From positions 41,585 through 105,584 of the forward strand of contig JBFMHF010000006.1 of assembly GCA_040752975.1 (NCBI GenBank): a stretch of DNA of 64,000 nt. The letters run 5' to 3'. This DNA is from JADLDB01 sp040752975 (GTDB taxonomy: Bacteria; Myxococcota; Myxococcia; Myxococcales; Myxococcaceae). Of this stretch, positions 25,969-37,929 are shown one piece after another. Position numbers and translations under genes: made by a program. The notes below the pieces were generated by a model. It made no database searches, was not told where the DNA came from, and saw only the letters and a program-made list of their open reading frames with translations. The stretch's first letter is position 1. Each line of letters starts with the position of its first letter.

Positions 25969-27552
25969 ATGCGGTCAGGCCTCCTCCTCTTCGTGGCGCT
26001 GTGGGCGCGCCAGGGCTTCGCGCAGCAGACGTATGTGGATGATCCGCTGACGGCGGCGAGCTTCTCCGGGCGGGGCAGCCAGGGCGGCAGCTTCTCGGGC
26101 GCGGGGTGGACGGTGACGGGGGAGGCCGACGCGGTCTGGTACGAGATCGCCGATGCCTTGCCGAGCGCGCGCATCGAGTACACGGTGACGGGGCTGTCGC
26201 TGGCCACGTCGCTCACCGGCGTCGATCACGATCTCCTCACGGTGTACCAGGCGCCGACGGGGCAGGCGGAGCCGGTGCCGTACTCGCCGTACTTCCGGAA
26301 CAACGACTTCAAGGCCTTCACCCGCATCTTCGGGACACAGGAGGTGGGGCGGGGCGGCGCGATGAAGGTGGAGCTGGCAGCGTGCCCGCGCGGAGATCCC
26401 TGGCACCACGACACCGCGTGTCCGGCGGGCTGCGAGTTCTCGGGAATCGGCTACGCGAACGGCTCGCCGGTGGACATCGGGTGGGACGCGGCGACGAGCT
26501 ACCGGATGGCGCTGGAGTGGGGCGGCGGGCAGCTGCGGCTGTTCCGTGACGGGGTGCTCCTGTCCACCGTGAGCTACCCGGGGACGTATGCGCCGCAGCC
26601 GCTTCGGGTGCGGTTGGGATCGCCGCGGCACCAGGGCGTGTACCCGGGGCAGGCGATGATGCCGCTGGGCATCGTGCTTCGCGATGTGCTGATCACCGGA
26701 ACGCCGGGCGTGCGGACGCCGGTGTGCGGCGGGGCGGGCGGCGGCGCGGGAGGTGGCGGTGGCGCCACGGGCGGGGGGACAGGCGGAGGCGGGATGACCG
26801 GCGGCGGGGCGGGCGGAGGAGGCGGCGGCTCGAGCGACGCGGTGCTGGCCGACGTGACGGCCGCGAGCTGGGAGCCGGGCGTCTTCCCCGACGTCGGCGA
26901 CTTGAACATCGAAGGGGACGCGGCGGGCAGTCCGGCGGCGGTGGTGTACCTGCGTTTTCCTCCGCCTGGCGGCGCCGTGCGGCGCGCGGTGCTGACGTTG
27001 CACACGCAGAGCGGCTCCTCGGCGGCGGGGGGCTCGGGCCGGCCGTGCGCGGTGGCGGACGCGACCTGGAGCGAAGACACGATGACGTGGGCGACGCGGC
27101 CTGCGGTGGGAGCGTGCACCGGCGCGGCGCTGGGCGTCGACCCCGACCAGGAAGTCTCGTGGGACGTGACGCCGCTCTTCCAGGCGGGGCCGGTGGGGAG
27201 CCTCGCGATTGTGTCCGGCGACACCAACGGGGCGCACTACCTGTCGAAGGAGTCGGGCGGGGCATTGGCTCCGCGGCTCCGGGTGGAGCTCGTCCCGGGC
27301 CCGGGAGACGGCGGAACGCTGGCCGACGCAGGCGCTCCCGAGCTGGACGGCGGTGCGGGGGGAGGCGCAGGCGCAGGCGGAGGAAGCGGTGGCGGCGCGA
27401 CCGGTGGAGGAGGCGGCAGCACAGGCGGAGGTGGCGGCGCGAGCGTCAACGGCACCGGCTGCGGCTGCAGCGGCGCCTCGGACGGGGCGCTCGTCGTGCT
27501 GTTGCTCGCGTGGGTGTGCACGCGTCGCGGAAGACGATTCCGGGAAGAATGA
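25969..27552 (+). CDS. Secreted two-domain protein with MYXO-CTERM-like anchor
   Basis: 527 aa from ATG 25969, where the signal peptide begins (MRSGLLLFVALWARQGFAQ). Residues about 25-245 look like a beta-sandwich (lectin/LamG-like). A Gly/Thr linker leads to a second domain (about residues 290-445) resembling the DNRLRE/CBM96 family, including DATWSEDTMTWATRP. A second Gly-rich linker ends in GCGCSGASDGALVVLLL...RRGRRF: Cys pair, hydrophobic helix, then Arg cluster. That is the layout of the MYXO-CTERM sorting signal processed by myxosortase. It is probably a surface-anchored glycan-binding protein. Confidence 0.85.
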   Translation: MRSGLLLFVALWARQGFAQQTYVDDPLTAASFSGRGSQGGSFSGAGWTVTGEADAVWYEIADALPSARIEYTVTGLSLATSLTGVDHDLLTVYQAPTGQAEPVPYSPYFRNNDFKAFTRIFGTQEVGRGGAMKVELAACPRGDPWHHDTACPAGCEFSGIGYANGSPVDIGWDAATSYRMALEWGGGQLRLFRDGVLLSTVSYPGTYAPQPLRVRLGSPRHQGVYPGQAMMPLGIVLRDVLITGTPGVRTPVCGGAGGGAGGGGGATGGGTGGGGMTGGGAGGGGGGSSDAVLADVTAASWEPGVFPDVGDLNIEGDAAGSPAAVVYLRFPPPGGAVRRAVLTLHTQSGSSAAGGSGRPCAVADATWSEDTMTWATRPAVGACTGAALGVDPDQEVSWDVTPLFQAGPVGSLAIVSGDTNGAHYLSKESGGALAPRLRVELVPGPGDGGTLADAGAPELDGGAGGGAGAGGGSGGGATGGGGGSTGGGGGASVNGTGCGCSGASDGALVVLLLAWVCTRRGRRFREE

Positions 27553-27623
27553 ACGGGCCCGCCCTGTCGCGGCTGGCCCGGGGCCTGCGATGCTCTCGGG
27601 CCCCACCCTTCGAGGAGCCACCC

Positions 27624-28022
27624 ATGCCCAGCGTCAAGGGAGCCAGCCCCGCCTGGCCGCGGCGCGTCGCGGATCGCATCCCCCCGAAGGACGACCTGAC
27701 GATGCAGCGCATGTTCGCCAGCGCTCTCCACGGCATCCCGCACACGGTGAAGCGAATCGCCGAGGGGCGGTACGAGATCGCCACGCCGCAGCCCCAGAAG
27801 TTGATCGACAAGCTGACGCAGGGCGGGAGCCCCAACGTGAAGCTCAAGCCCGGAGAGTCGCGCATCTACGCCTTCAGCGGCAGCGACGTGCGCGTCGTCG
27901 CCCAGAAGGCGGAGACCTTCGCCGAGAAGGGGCAGCAGGGCTGGGTGGGCAAGCAGCCTTCGCGCGGTGGGAACGGCCCGGGGTGGACTACCCCCGAGGG
28001 CTTCTCCGGCGGCAGGAACTGA
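27624..28022 (+). CDS. Conserved-looking hypothetical protein
   Basis: 132 aa from ATG 27624, with GAGGAG 7 nt upstream. It is basic, without signal peptide or membrane segment. A middle block (MQRMFASALHGIPHTVKRIAE ... LKPGESRIYAFSGSDVRVVA) has regular secondary-structure character, and the C-terminus is Gly-rich (PGWTTPEGFSGGRN). I do not recognise the family. Codon use matches neighbouring genes. Confidence 0.6.
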   Translation: MPSVKGASPAWPRRVADRIPPKDDLTMQRMFASALHGIPHTVKRIAEGRYEIATPQPQKLIDKLTQGGSPNVKLKPGESRIYAFSGSDVRVVAQKAETFAEKGQQGWVGKQPSRGGNGPGWTTPEGFSGGRN

Positions 28023-28138
28023 CTGCAGGGGCTGTGCTGGGCGCGCCGCTGAGGCCCGGGGGCGACCGGCCGCGTGGCCTTCCGCGTCGACGGTGAGCGC
28101 GGTCAGGAGGCGTCGGGCGTGTCACCGCGCAGCGACCG

Positions 28139-29062
28139 TCACTCCCGCAGGGGGAGGTCGAGCGAGAAGCCGTCCCACACCACGTCCACCGGCCCGGAGA
28201 ACTCCTGCTTCGCCTGCTCGACGAGCGGCCGGGGATCGACGTCGTGCCGCGAGGAGAGGTGCGTGAGGAGCAGCCGCTTCGCGCCCGCCTCGCGCGCCAC
28301 GCGGCCGGCCTCCCGCGCGGTGGAGTGCCGCGTCTCTTCCGCTCGCGACTGCTCGTCGTCCGAGAAGGTGGCCTCGTGCACCAGCACGTCCGCGTCCTTC
28401 GCCGCCTGGATGACGGACGGGCAGGGCCGCGTGTCCCCGGACAGCACCAGCTTCCGCCCGGCGCGCGCGCCGCCCATCACCTGCTCGGGCTTCACCTGCG
28501 TCCCGTCGGCCAGCGTCACCGTCTGCCCCTTCTGCAGCCGCCCGAAGTCGGGCCCCGGCGTCACGCCCAGCTTGCGCGCCGCGTCCGGGTCGAAGCGCCC
28601 CGGCCGGGTGTGCTCCTCGATGGCGTAGCCCAGCGCGTTGACGCGGTGATCCACCTTCACCGCGCGCACCGTGTACGAGCCGCGGTTGAGCGCGTCGCCG
28701 TCGCGGAGCTCGGCGATCTCCACGGGGAAGGCCAGCCGCTCCACGCCGAGGTGAATGGCCGTGTCCAGCACCCGCCGCGCGGATGGCGGGCCGTAGAGGG
28801 TGAGCTTCTCGGTGCGCCCACCCATGCCCAGCGTGCGCAGAAAGCCGATGATCCCCAGGTAGTGATCCGCGTGGAAGTGGGTGAAGAAGACCGCGTCGAC
28901 GGCGAAGCCGGTGCCAAAGCGGATCATCTGCCGCTGGCTGCCCTCGCCGCAGTCGAAGAGCAGCAGGTCGGTGTCGGCCTTCACCGCCAGCCCGGACACG
29001 TTCCGGTGCAGCGTCGGCATCGCGGCCGACGTGCCGAGGAAGGTGAGGCGCAGAATGGACAT
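28139..29062 (-). CDS. rnz: Ribonuclease Z
   Basis: 307 aa, normal for the short form. It starts MSILRLTFLGTSAAMPTLHRN, the RNase Z opening. It has the metallo-beta-lactamase motif FFTHFHADHYLGI, DCGEGSQRQMI, LSGDTRPC and the HLSSRHD block. It cuts the 3' trailer of tRNA precursors using two Zn2+ ions. ATG 29062 is chosen because an N-terminal extension to 29113 has no family support. The next gene diverges 97 bp away. Confidence 0.95.
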   Translation of the reverse strand: MSILRLTFLGTSAAMPTLHRNVSGLAVKADTDLLLFDCGEGSQRQMIRFGTGFAVDAVFFTHFHADHYLGIIGFLRTLGMGGRTEKLTLYGPPSARRVLDTAIHLGVERLAFPVEIAELRDGDALNRGSYTVRAVKVDHRVNALGYAIEEHTRPGRFDPDAARKLGVTPGPDFGRLQKGQTVTLADGTQVKPEQVMGGARAGRKLVLSGDTRPCPSVIQAAKDADVLVHEATFSDDEQSRAEETRHSTAREAGRVAREAGAKRLLLTHLSSRHDVDPRPLVEQAKQEFSGPVDVVWDGFSLDLPLRE

Positions 29063-29158
29063 GCCACTGGAGCTCACGGCGGCGATGGCACTAGCAGATT
29101 TCCGAAGCCCCATGGCCTCTTGAAGAACCGGCGGGGGGAGGGTGGTGTCTCATTCCCC

Positions 29159-30469
29159 ATGGTTCCTGCCCTGCTGGCGTGCGTCCTCCTCGCTGCGACT
29201 CCGCCGCCGCTGGGACGGTGCGCTGGCGCCGCGGCTGACACCGAGGCCAGGGCGCGCTGGCACTCCGTCCTGGACGCGCTGAAGGCCGGCGACGGCGCCG
29301 CGCTGAAGCAGGCGTGGGCCGCGCTGGAGGAGCACCCCTGCTACCGGCTGCCCCTGGCCGAGACGTGGCGGCGGCCCTCGCCCGACGACACGGACGTGGA
29401 CGTCTTCCTCGATTGGTGGGAGCGCGGCGGAGGCGACTGGCTGGCGTCCGGGTGGGCAAATCCCCCCAACCCCGACTTCACGGTGGTGCCTCCCGATGTG
29501 GCGAAGCCCCTCACGCGGGAGAAGGCCGGCGGGCTGGCCCGGCTGTTGTGCGCCGCCGACGCGCCGAAGGAGTGCGGCCGCGACTCCGCGGGTTGGGAGC
29601 TCCGTGCGAGGACGGCGCTGGAGCCCGCGGAGGGGCACCCGGGCGACGAGGCAATGAAGCAAGCGGAAGAGGTGTGCGGCGCGGTGGCAGCGAAGGCGAA
29701 GCGCGACGAGAAATACCGGGCGTGGCGGCGGTGCCTCGACGAGAAGCGGCCGCGCGGGGCATTGCTGCCCCTGGGTCGTCTCGACGCGCCCAAAGACGGC
29801 TGGCTGGTGCTGCGCGGCCGGCGCGGGCACTACCACTTCTGCGACGAGGCGCGGGCGTACGACCTCGCGACGGGCGCGGCGTGGGTGGCGCAGAGCTGCG
29901 CGGGGCTGGTGCTGCAGCAGGGCGGCTCGGTCGATCACGACGCGACGGACGCGCAGCGCGGCGTGACGGTGAAGGTGGGGCGGCTCCCGGTGGACGCGCT
30001 GCGCGAGGCGGCGTGGATGACGATGCTCGTCCCCCACGTCACGCTGAATGCCCAGCCGCGCGCGTGGTTCGTCCGCCGGCCCCCGGGCCTCACGCCCCGC
30101 TGGCCGGACGACCTGTCCACCGAAGGCCTGGGCCTGGGCAGCTTCTGGGTGACGAGCGCGCAGACGCACCTCGCCTGGTCGTGGCAGGGAAACGACGGGT
30201 TGCGGGAGAGCGGCACGCTGACGTGGCCCAACTCGTCGAACGCCGCGGAGGATCACGCCGACGACCTGTGGCGCATCGCCGAGGTGTCCTTCGCGGAAGG
30301 GTGCGCGCCCGTGCGGCCGCCGGCGCAGCTGGTGGTGGGCGGCCGCCCCGGCGTGTCAGGGCTGGACGCGCGGCCTGACTCGCTCGAAGGAGCCGAGCGG
30401 AGGCTCCTCGAAGCCCTCGCGACGCACGGCGATGGCTGTGGCAAGCCGTCCGCCGTACAGAAGAAGTAG
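29159..30469 (+). CDS. Exported protein of unknown function
   Basis: 436 aa with a short signal peptide (MVPALLACVLLAATPPPLGRC). The first third is helical and Trp/Pro-rich (VDVFLDWWERGGGDWLASGW). The middle (DGWLVLRGRRGHYHFCDEAR, DLATGAAWVAQSC) looks beta-rich, with paired cysteines suggesting periplasmic disulphides. The C-terminus ends in charged residues. No family is recognised. Codon use is the same as its neighbours. Confidence 0.75.
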   Translation: MVPALLACVLLAATPPPLGRCAGAAADTEARARWHSVLDALKAGDGAALKQAWAALEEHPCYRLPLAETWRRPSPDDTDVDVFLDWWERGGGDWLASGWANPPNPDFTVVPPDVAKPLTREKAGGLARLLCAADAPKECGRDSAGWELRARTALEPAEGHPGDEAMKQAEEVCGAVAAKAKRDEKYRAWRRCLDEKRPRGALLPLGRLDAPKDGWLVLRGRRGHYHFCDEARAYDLATGAAWVAQSCAGLVLQQGGSVDHDATDAQRGVTVKVGRLPVDALREAAWMTMLVPHVTLNAQPRAWFVRRPPGLTPRWPDDLSTEGLGLGSFWVTSAQTHLAWSWQGNDGLRESGTLTWPNSSNAAEDHADDLWRIAEVSFAEGCAPVRPPAQLVVGGRPGVSGLDARPDSLEGAERRLLEALATHGDGCGKPSAVQKK

Positions 30470-30579
30470 GCGCGCGGCGCGGTCCTCCGCCGCCGGGGAG
30501 CAAGGCCGCGCGGGCGCGCAGGACACGATGCGCAGGCCACACGCCGCCCAAGGTGCCAGACTGCCGGCCGGGAGGAGAC

Positions 30580-31155
30580 ATGGCAGAACTCGACTGGCGC
30601 ACGGCAGCACAGAAGCTCTTGTCCGAGTACGGCAAGGTGAGGCCGTACTCCACGCGCGACTTTGGCCGGGACCGACACGCCGGGGCGGTGTCGGTGGTGA
30701 TCGAGGGAGGTGGGCCCCAGGTGGCCGAGTTCGCGCGCGACGTCCTCACCGAGGTGCGCGCCGCCCTGCCGAAGGGGTGCGTGGCCTGGCTCGGCACCAC
30801 GCGCTGGCTCGGGGACGAGCAGCACCCGGACAAAGTGGAGCTTGCGATTGCCGAGGGCTCGTCGCAGTTCGACATCCTCCGGCACGCGGCGAGCGACGCG
30901 ATCAACTACGGCCTCGAGACCGAGGATCTCGTCAAGCAGCTCACCGCCTACGACGAGCAACACGGCATCGACATCTTCCACGCCGAGACGGACACCATCG
31001 AATTCGACGTCACCGGAGAGGTGGACGACTGGGCCGCGTTCGCGAAGGACCTCTACAAGTTCTGCCCCGACATCGTCGACCAGGGCGTCGGCTCGGTGGA
31101 CGCGCTCGAAGCGACGCTCGCCGAGACGGGCTCGGTGTACCTCTGGTGGGACTGA
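30580..31155 (+). CDS. DUF4253-like hypothetical protein
   Basis: 191 aa from ATG 30580, with GGAGGAG ending 3 nt upstream. It is acidic and cytoplasmic. The C-terminal block KFCPDIVDQGVGSVDALEA followed by the ending VYLWWD resembles DUF4253-type proteins (CPDxVDQG ... FWWD). The role of the family is unknown. Convergent with hppA; a hairpin separates the two stops. Confidence 0.7.
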   Translation: MAELDWRTAAQKLLSEYGKVRPYSTRDFGRDRHAGAVSVVIEGGGPQVAEFARDVLTEVRAALPKGCVAWLGTTRWLGDEQHPDKVELAIAEGSSQFDILRHAASDAINYGLETEDLVKQLTAYDEQHGIDIFHAETDTIEFDVTGEVDDWAAFAKDLYKFCPDIVDQGVGSVDALEATLAETGSVYLWWD

Positions 31156-31177
31156 CCGGCCTGTCCGGAAACGACGA

Positions 31178-31206
31178 CGGCCGCCCCGGAAGTCCCGGAG
31201 CGGCCG
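31178..31206. terminator. Bidirectional hairpin between convergent genes
   Basis: CGGCCGCCCCGG and CCGGAGCGGCCG form a 12-bp stem with one mismatch around a 5-nt loop. It sits between the stops of the 30580 gene and hppA. There is no T-run, as is common in very GC-rich genomes. Confidence 0.55.
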
Positions 31207-31231
31207 CGCGTGCATCAACGACTGCGTCGCC

Positions 31232-33760
<2,529 letters not shown>

Positions 33761-33799
33761 CGGTTTTGATTCCTTCAAGGGGAGGATTGACGCGCGGCG

Positions 33800-33827
33800 C
33801 GCATAGCACACCTTCCCCGCGCTGCAA
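33800..33827 (-). promoter_or_regulatory. hppA promoter candidate
   Basis: On the minus strand TTGCAG (33827-33822) and TATGCG (33805-33800) are separated by 16 bp, giving a 5' leader of about 35 nt that contains the Shine-Dalgarno. Confidence 0.4.
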
Positions 33828-33920
33828 CCCTCGCCGCAGGCATTTTTCCGGGGGTCAGGCCGGGGCGCCGAACTGGAAGGGGCGCGCACCCGGAGGTACC
33901 GTTCGCAACGGAAACGTTCA

Positions 33921-35732
33921 ATGGCTGCGCCCCGAATCCTCGTCGTCGACGCTGACTCGTCGCTTGCCCAGAAGATGGGTCTGGCGCTGAACGGCTCGGG
34001 TTTCGAGGTCGCCTTCTGCAGCTTCAGCCCCAGCGAGCTGTCGGCCACCATTCGTGATCTCCCGCCGGCGCTGTTGCTGGTGCACGCAGAGCTGGGCTCT
34101 CCCCAGCTCTCGACGCTGCTGGCGCGCCTCGAGAGCGCGGGCCACAGCCTCCCCATCGTCCTGTTGTGCAAGGACACCTCGGAAGACATCTTCGTCAGGA
34201 CGCTGCGCACGGGCGTGGTGGAGATGCTGCAGGAGCCCTTCAGCCCGCGCCTCCACATCGGGCGGATCCGGGTGCTGCTGGGCGAGCTGCCGGAGCGCTC
34301 GGGCCAGCTGCGCGGGCGGGGCGCGCCCAACGAGCTGGGCTCCTTCCTGCACCACGTGATGCGCACCCGACGCACCGGCGGCGTGGAGGTGGGCGCCAAC
34401 GGGGAAGGCCGGGCCTTCTTCGTGCGTGGCGTCCTGAAGAGCGCGCGCCTGGGCCAGCAGGTCGATCAACCGGCGCTGGCGGCGATGACGCGCCTGTCCG
34501 CGCCGTGGGTCTTCACCGAGGGCGCCGAGGGCACCGCGGGCGTGGTGGACCTGGGCGGGCCGCGGGACGAAGACGAGCCGTTCCTCGCGACCTTTCAGGG
34601 AGGCAACGCCGCGCCGCCGCAGTCGTCTCTGTCTCTGCCGCCCATCGAAGGCGTGGAGGTGGGCCCATCGCCCGCGCCCATGCCGGTGCCCGCGCAGCCC
34701 CTCCGCCCGTCGGTTTCGTCCGTGCAGGCCAGCTACATCTCCCAGCAGAACCTGCCGGCGGTGGATCCGCAGGCGGGGAGTACGCCCATCCTCTTCGTCG
34801 ACGACGAGCCCGCGGTGGTGCAGATGCTGGCCAGCTACTTCTCGAAGAAGGGCCACCCGGTGGACACCGCGGCCGACGGCGTGGAGGCGATGGCGAAGCT
34901 GGTGGCGCAGCCCTTCGAGGTGGTGATCGCTGATCTCAACATGCCGCGGCTCGACGGCTGGGGGCTCTTGCGGCTCATCCGGGAGGACCTCCGCACCCGT
35001 GAGGTGCCGGTGGCCCTCTTCTCGGCGCAGGACAACTACCGCGAGGCGCTGCGGCTGTTGCAGGCGGGCGCGCAGGCGTACTTTCCCAAGTCGCTGCGGC
35101 TGTCGGCGCTGGAGGTGCAGCTCAAGGAGTTGCTCGAGCCACGCCGCCGCTTCGTCCGCCTCATCGCGGCGGAGGGAGGCATCGCGTTCGACCTGGGCGC
35201 GCTGGGGCCTCAGTGGGTGCTGCGGGCGCTGGCGCGGGAAGGCTTCACCGGGCAGCTCGACGCGCGCGACAACTGGGCGACGTGGCGGCTCTGGTTCGAC
35301 GCAGGCCGGCTGGTGCAGGCGCAGGCGCGCATGGGCGCGTCCACGCTGACGGGCGATCGCGCGCTGGCCGCGTTCCTCATGTCCAGGAAGGCGGAAGGCA
35401 CGCTGGCCAAGGGCGGCGCTGCGCCCGACGAAGGCTTCGCGCGGCACCCGACGGAGTCCACGCTCTCGCGCCTGGTGCCGTGGCTCAACGACGAGCAGCA
35501 GAAGGCGCGTGAAGGCGAGTTGGCCCGCGCGCGCTCGCTCAACGTCAACGACGATCTCTACCGGCTGTACGTCAGCGTGGGCCCTCCGGCGTGGCTGCCG
35601 ATCGCCCGCATGCTGTGCGAGCTGAAGCTGACGCCGGCTGACGTCATTACCCGCCTGCAGGTGACGCCGATGGAGGTGGCGGCGGTGGTGAAGGACCTCT
35701 TGAGCCGCGGCGTGGTGTCGCTGCAGAGCTGA
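33921..35732 (+). CDS. Response-regulator protein with pseudo-receiver, receiver and DUF4388-type domains
   Basis: 603 aa. Residues 1-120 form a receiver-like domain (ILVVDADSSLAQKMG) whose phospho-acceptor position is not Asp (LLLVHAELG), so it is probably a pseudo-receiver. Residues about 135-225 resemble DUF4388/PATAN (ELGSFLHHVMRTRRTGGVEV). A Pro/Ser linker leads to a canonical receiver (FVDDEPAVV; Asp338 in ADLNMPRLDGWG; FSAQ, KS). A second DUF4388-type domain (VLRALAREGFTGQLDARD) follows. The architecture is typical of myxobacterial polarity/motility-type regulators without a DNA-binding domain. It lies 4 nt ahead of the ABC1 kinase gene. Confidence 0.88.
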   Translation: MAAPRILVVDADSSLAQKMGLALNGSGFEVAFCSFSPSELSATIRDLPPALLLVHAELGSPQLSTLLARLESAGHSLPIVLLCKDTSEDIFVRTLRTGVVEMLQEPFSPRLHIGRIRVLLGELPERSGQLRGRGAPNELGSFLHHVMRTRRTGGVEVGANGEGRAFFVRGVLKSARLGQQVDQPALAAMTRLSAPWVFTEGAEGTAGVVDLGGPRDEDEPFLATFQGGNAAPPQSSLSLPPIEGVEVGPSPAPMPVPAQPLRPSVSSVQASYISQQNLPAVDPQAGSTPILFVDDEPAVVQMLASYFSKKGHPVDTAADGVEAMAKLVAQPFEVVIADLNMPRLDGWGLLRLIREDLRTREVPVALFSAQDNYREALRLLQAGAQAYFPKSLRLSALEVQLKELLEPRRRFVRLIAAEGGIAFDLGALGPQWVLRALAREGFTGQLDARDNWATWRLWFDAGRLVQAQARMGASTLTGDRALAAFLMSRKAEGTLAKGGAAPDEGFARHPTESTLSRLVPWLNDEQQKAREGELARARSLNVNDDLYRLYVSVGPPAWLPIARMLCELKLTPADVITRLQVTPMEVAAVVKDLLSRGVVSLQS

Positions 35733-35736
35733 CGCC

Positions 35737-37041
35737 ATGGCGAAGGACGACAAGCTCTCCACCGGGCGTCTGGCCCGCCTCGCGAAGCTGGCGAAGATGT
35801 CCGCGAAGCTGTCGACCGACGTGGTGTCGCGCGGCGTGAAGCGGCTGGCGAGCAAGGACAGCGCCGAGTCCATCCTCGGGGCGGGCGCGGCGGAGAAGCT
35901 GGTGGCCACGCTGGGGGACCTGAAGGGGCTGGCGATGAAGATCGGCCAGCAGGTCAGCATGGATCCCGAGCTGCTCTCGCCCGAGGTGCGCGCGGTGGTG
36001 GCGCGGCTGCAGAACCAGGCGCCGCCGATGGCGTGGCCGCGGGTGTACGAGGTGCTCAAGAGCCAGCTGGGCCGCCCGCCCGAAGAGGCGTACGCGGAGT
36101 TCGAGGAGACGCCGCTCGCGTCGGCCTCACTGGGGCAGGTGCACCGGGCCGTGACGAAGGACGGCACGCCGGTGGCGGTGAAGGTGCAGTACCCCGACAT
36201 CGCCCAGGCGCTGATGGCCGACCTCGACAACCTCGGCGCCATGGTGGGCGTGCTGGCCACCACCACCCGGCTCTCGCAGGGCAAGGCGTACTTCGCCGAG
36301 CTGCGCGAGTCGATGATGGACGAACTGGACTACCGGCAGGAGGCCGCGCGCTGCGTGCAGTTCGCGAAGGCCGCCGCGTGCGCCCCCGACATCCGCGTGC
36401 CGCGCGTCTTCGAAGAGCTGACGGCTGAGAAGGTGCTGACGCTCGAGCTGCTGCACGGGCCCACGCTGAAGGATCTCCTTCACCACTCCGCGCAGCTCAC
36501 GCCCGAAGAGCGCTTCCGGGTCTCGCGCCTGTTGATCCGCGCCATCTGGGCGCCGTTCCTCCACACCGGCCTCATCCACTCCGATCCACACCCGGGGAAC
36601 TTCATCCTCCTGACGGACGGGGGCATCGGCGTGCTGGACTTCGGCGCGATCAAGCAGCTCTCGCCGGCCTGGGTGGACGTGAACCGGCGCCTGTTCCGCT
36701 ACACGATGAGCGGCGAGGAGTGGGACTGCATTCAGCTCTCCCTGGAGTGCGGCTTCACCTTCGACGACCCGGAGAATGCGCGGGACTTCGTGGCCACGGT
36801 GGTGGACATCGCCACCCGGCCGCCGCGCTCGCGCGATCTCGACTTCAAGGAGGCGGGGATCAGCCGGGACTTACGCAACCTCTTCCTCAGGAACGCCACG
36901 CGGCTGGGGACGATTCGCCCGCCGAAGGAGTCGGTGCAGTTCTACCGGGCGGTGGGAGGCATGACCCAGAACCTCGAGAACCTGGGCGCGCGGGGCGACT
37001 TCCGGCGCATCTACGAAGAGCTGCTGGACCTCGTTCCCTGA
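35737..37041 (+). CDS. ABC1/UbiB-type atypical kinase
   Basis: 434 aa. The family markers are in order: the N-terminal KIGQQVSMDPELLSPEV (KxGQ) helix, the Ala-rich loop ASASLGQVHRA, Lys in VAVKVQYPD, the catalytic HSDPHPGNFIL and the metal-binding LDFGAIK. ABC1 proteins are ATPases linked to isoprenoid-lipid/quinone metabolism. No C-terminal membrane helix is evident. The ATG is 4 nt after the response-regulator stop, and a zinc-ribbon membrane protein follows 10 nt later, so the three are probably co-transcribed. Confidence 0.92.
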   Translation: MAKDDKLSTGRLARLAKLAKMSAKLSTDVVSRGVKRLASKDSAESILGAGAAEKLVATLGDLKGLAMKIGQQVSMDPELLSPEVRAVVARLQNQAPPMAWPRVYEVLKSQLGRPPEEAYAEFEETPLASASLGQVHRAVTKDGTPVAVKVQYPDIAQALMADLDNLGAMVGVLATTTRLSQGKAYFAELRESMMDELDYRQEAARCVQFAKAAACAPDIRVPRVFEELTAEKVLTLELLHGPTLKDLLHHSAQLTPEERFRVSRLLIRAIWAPFLHTGLIHSDPHPGNFILLTDGGIGVLDFGAIKQLSPAWVDVNRRLFRYTMSGEEWDCIQLSLECGFTFDDPENARDFVATVVDIATRPPRSRDLDFKEAGISRDLRNLFLRNATRLGTIRPPKESVQFYRAVGGMTQNLENLGARGDFRRIYEELLDLVP

Positions 37042-37051
37042 AGGGGCACCT

Positions 37052-37909
37052 GTGTATTGCCAGGCGTGCGGCGCGTACAACCCGGCAGGGACGAGCGCGT
37101 GTCTGCAGTGCGGCGCGTTGCTGGCGGCCACCGTCGACCCGGCCGGCCCGAAGTGCCGGCTCCACCCCGAGACGCCCGCGGCGGGCACGTGCGGGCGCTG
37201 CGGCTCCTTCGGCTGCGGCGTATGCCTCACCCAGCGGGGGGACCAGTGGCTCTGCAGCGACTGCCTCGGCCGGGTCGGTACGCTGCCCTGGGACGAGCGT
37301 GAGTCGATCGGAACCTGGCGGGCGTGGTGGCGCACCTGCGTCCAGCTGATCAGCAGCCCGACGTCGACGCTGGAGTCGGCGAGGTCGGACGGGAGCTTCG
37401 GCGGCTCGGTGCTGTTCTCGTTGCTGTCCACCCTCGTCGGCTATGGGATGACGGTGGGTGTCCTCTCATTGTCCGTCATTCCGGCGATGGTGCTCGGCGC
37501 GAAGCGCGGGGAGGCGGGGGATCTGACCGGCGTGGCGATCGTCCTGCTGGGGTTCGTGTTCTACGCGGTGCTGATCCTCGTCGTGCAGATGGCGATCCTG
37601 CTGGTGTTCGCGGCGCTCGATCACGTGATGCTGCTGATGCTGGGCGCGCAGCCGAAGCGCTACGAAGTGTCCGTGCGGGCCAACGCGCTGGCGATGGCGC
37701 CGGCCCTGGTGGGGCTGGTGCCCCTGTGCGGAGTCTACGTGTGGCCGCTGTGGGCGATCGTGCTGCGCATCATCGCGCTGATGCACCTGCACAAGACGAC
37801 GGCTGGCAAAGCAGCGGCGGCGGTGTTGATACCGACGGTGCTTTTCTGCGGGCTATGCGGCAGCCTGTACTTCGCCGCCTTCGCGGCAGGCCTGAGCGGC
37901 TTCAAGTGA
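37052..37909 (+). CDS. Zinc-ribbon membrane protein (Yip1-like)
   Basis: 285 aa from GTG 37052. It opens with a zinc ribbon (YCQACGAYNP...CLQCG). A B-box-like cluster follows (CRLHPETPAAGTCGRCGSFGCGVC ... LCSDC), then a polytopic C-terminal half with five to six membrane segments (for example FYAVLILVVQMAILLVFAAL). The architecture matches myxobacterial proteins annotated as B-box zinc finger/Yip1-domain proteins. Function is unknown; the zinc modules face the cytoplasm if the N-terminus is inside. It is third in the 33921-37909 run. Confidence 0.82.
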   Translation: MYCQACGAYNPAGTSACLQCGALLAATVDPAGPKCRLHPETPAAGTCGRCGSFGCGVCLTQRGDQWLCSDCLGRVGTLPWDERESIGTWRAWWRTCVQLISSPTSTLESARSDGSFGGSVLFSLLSTLVGYGMTVGVLSLSVIPAMVLGAKRGEAGDLTGVAIVLLGFVFYAVLILVVQMAILLVFAALDHVMLLMLGAQPKRYEVSVRANALAMAPALVGLVPLCGVYVWPLWAIVLRIIALMHLHKTTAGKAAAAVLIPTVLFCGLCGSLYFAAFAAGLSGFK

Positions 37910-37929
37910 GGTGGCGCTTGATTCAGCCC

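Noticed and set aside
33761..34399. Upstream extension of the hppA frame
   Set aside because: Overlaps the divergent response-regulator gene; ATG 33760 has a ribosome site and starts the membrane protein.
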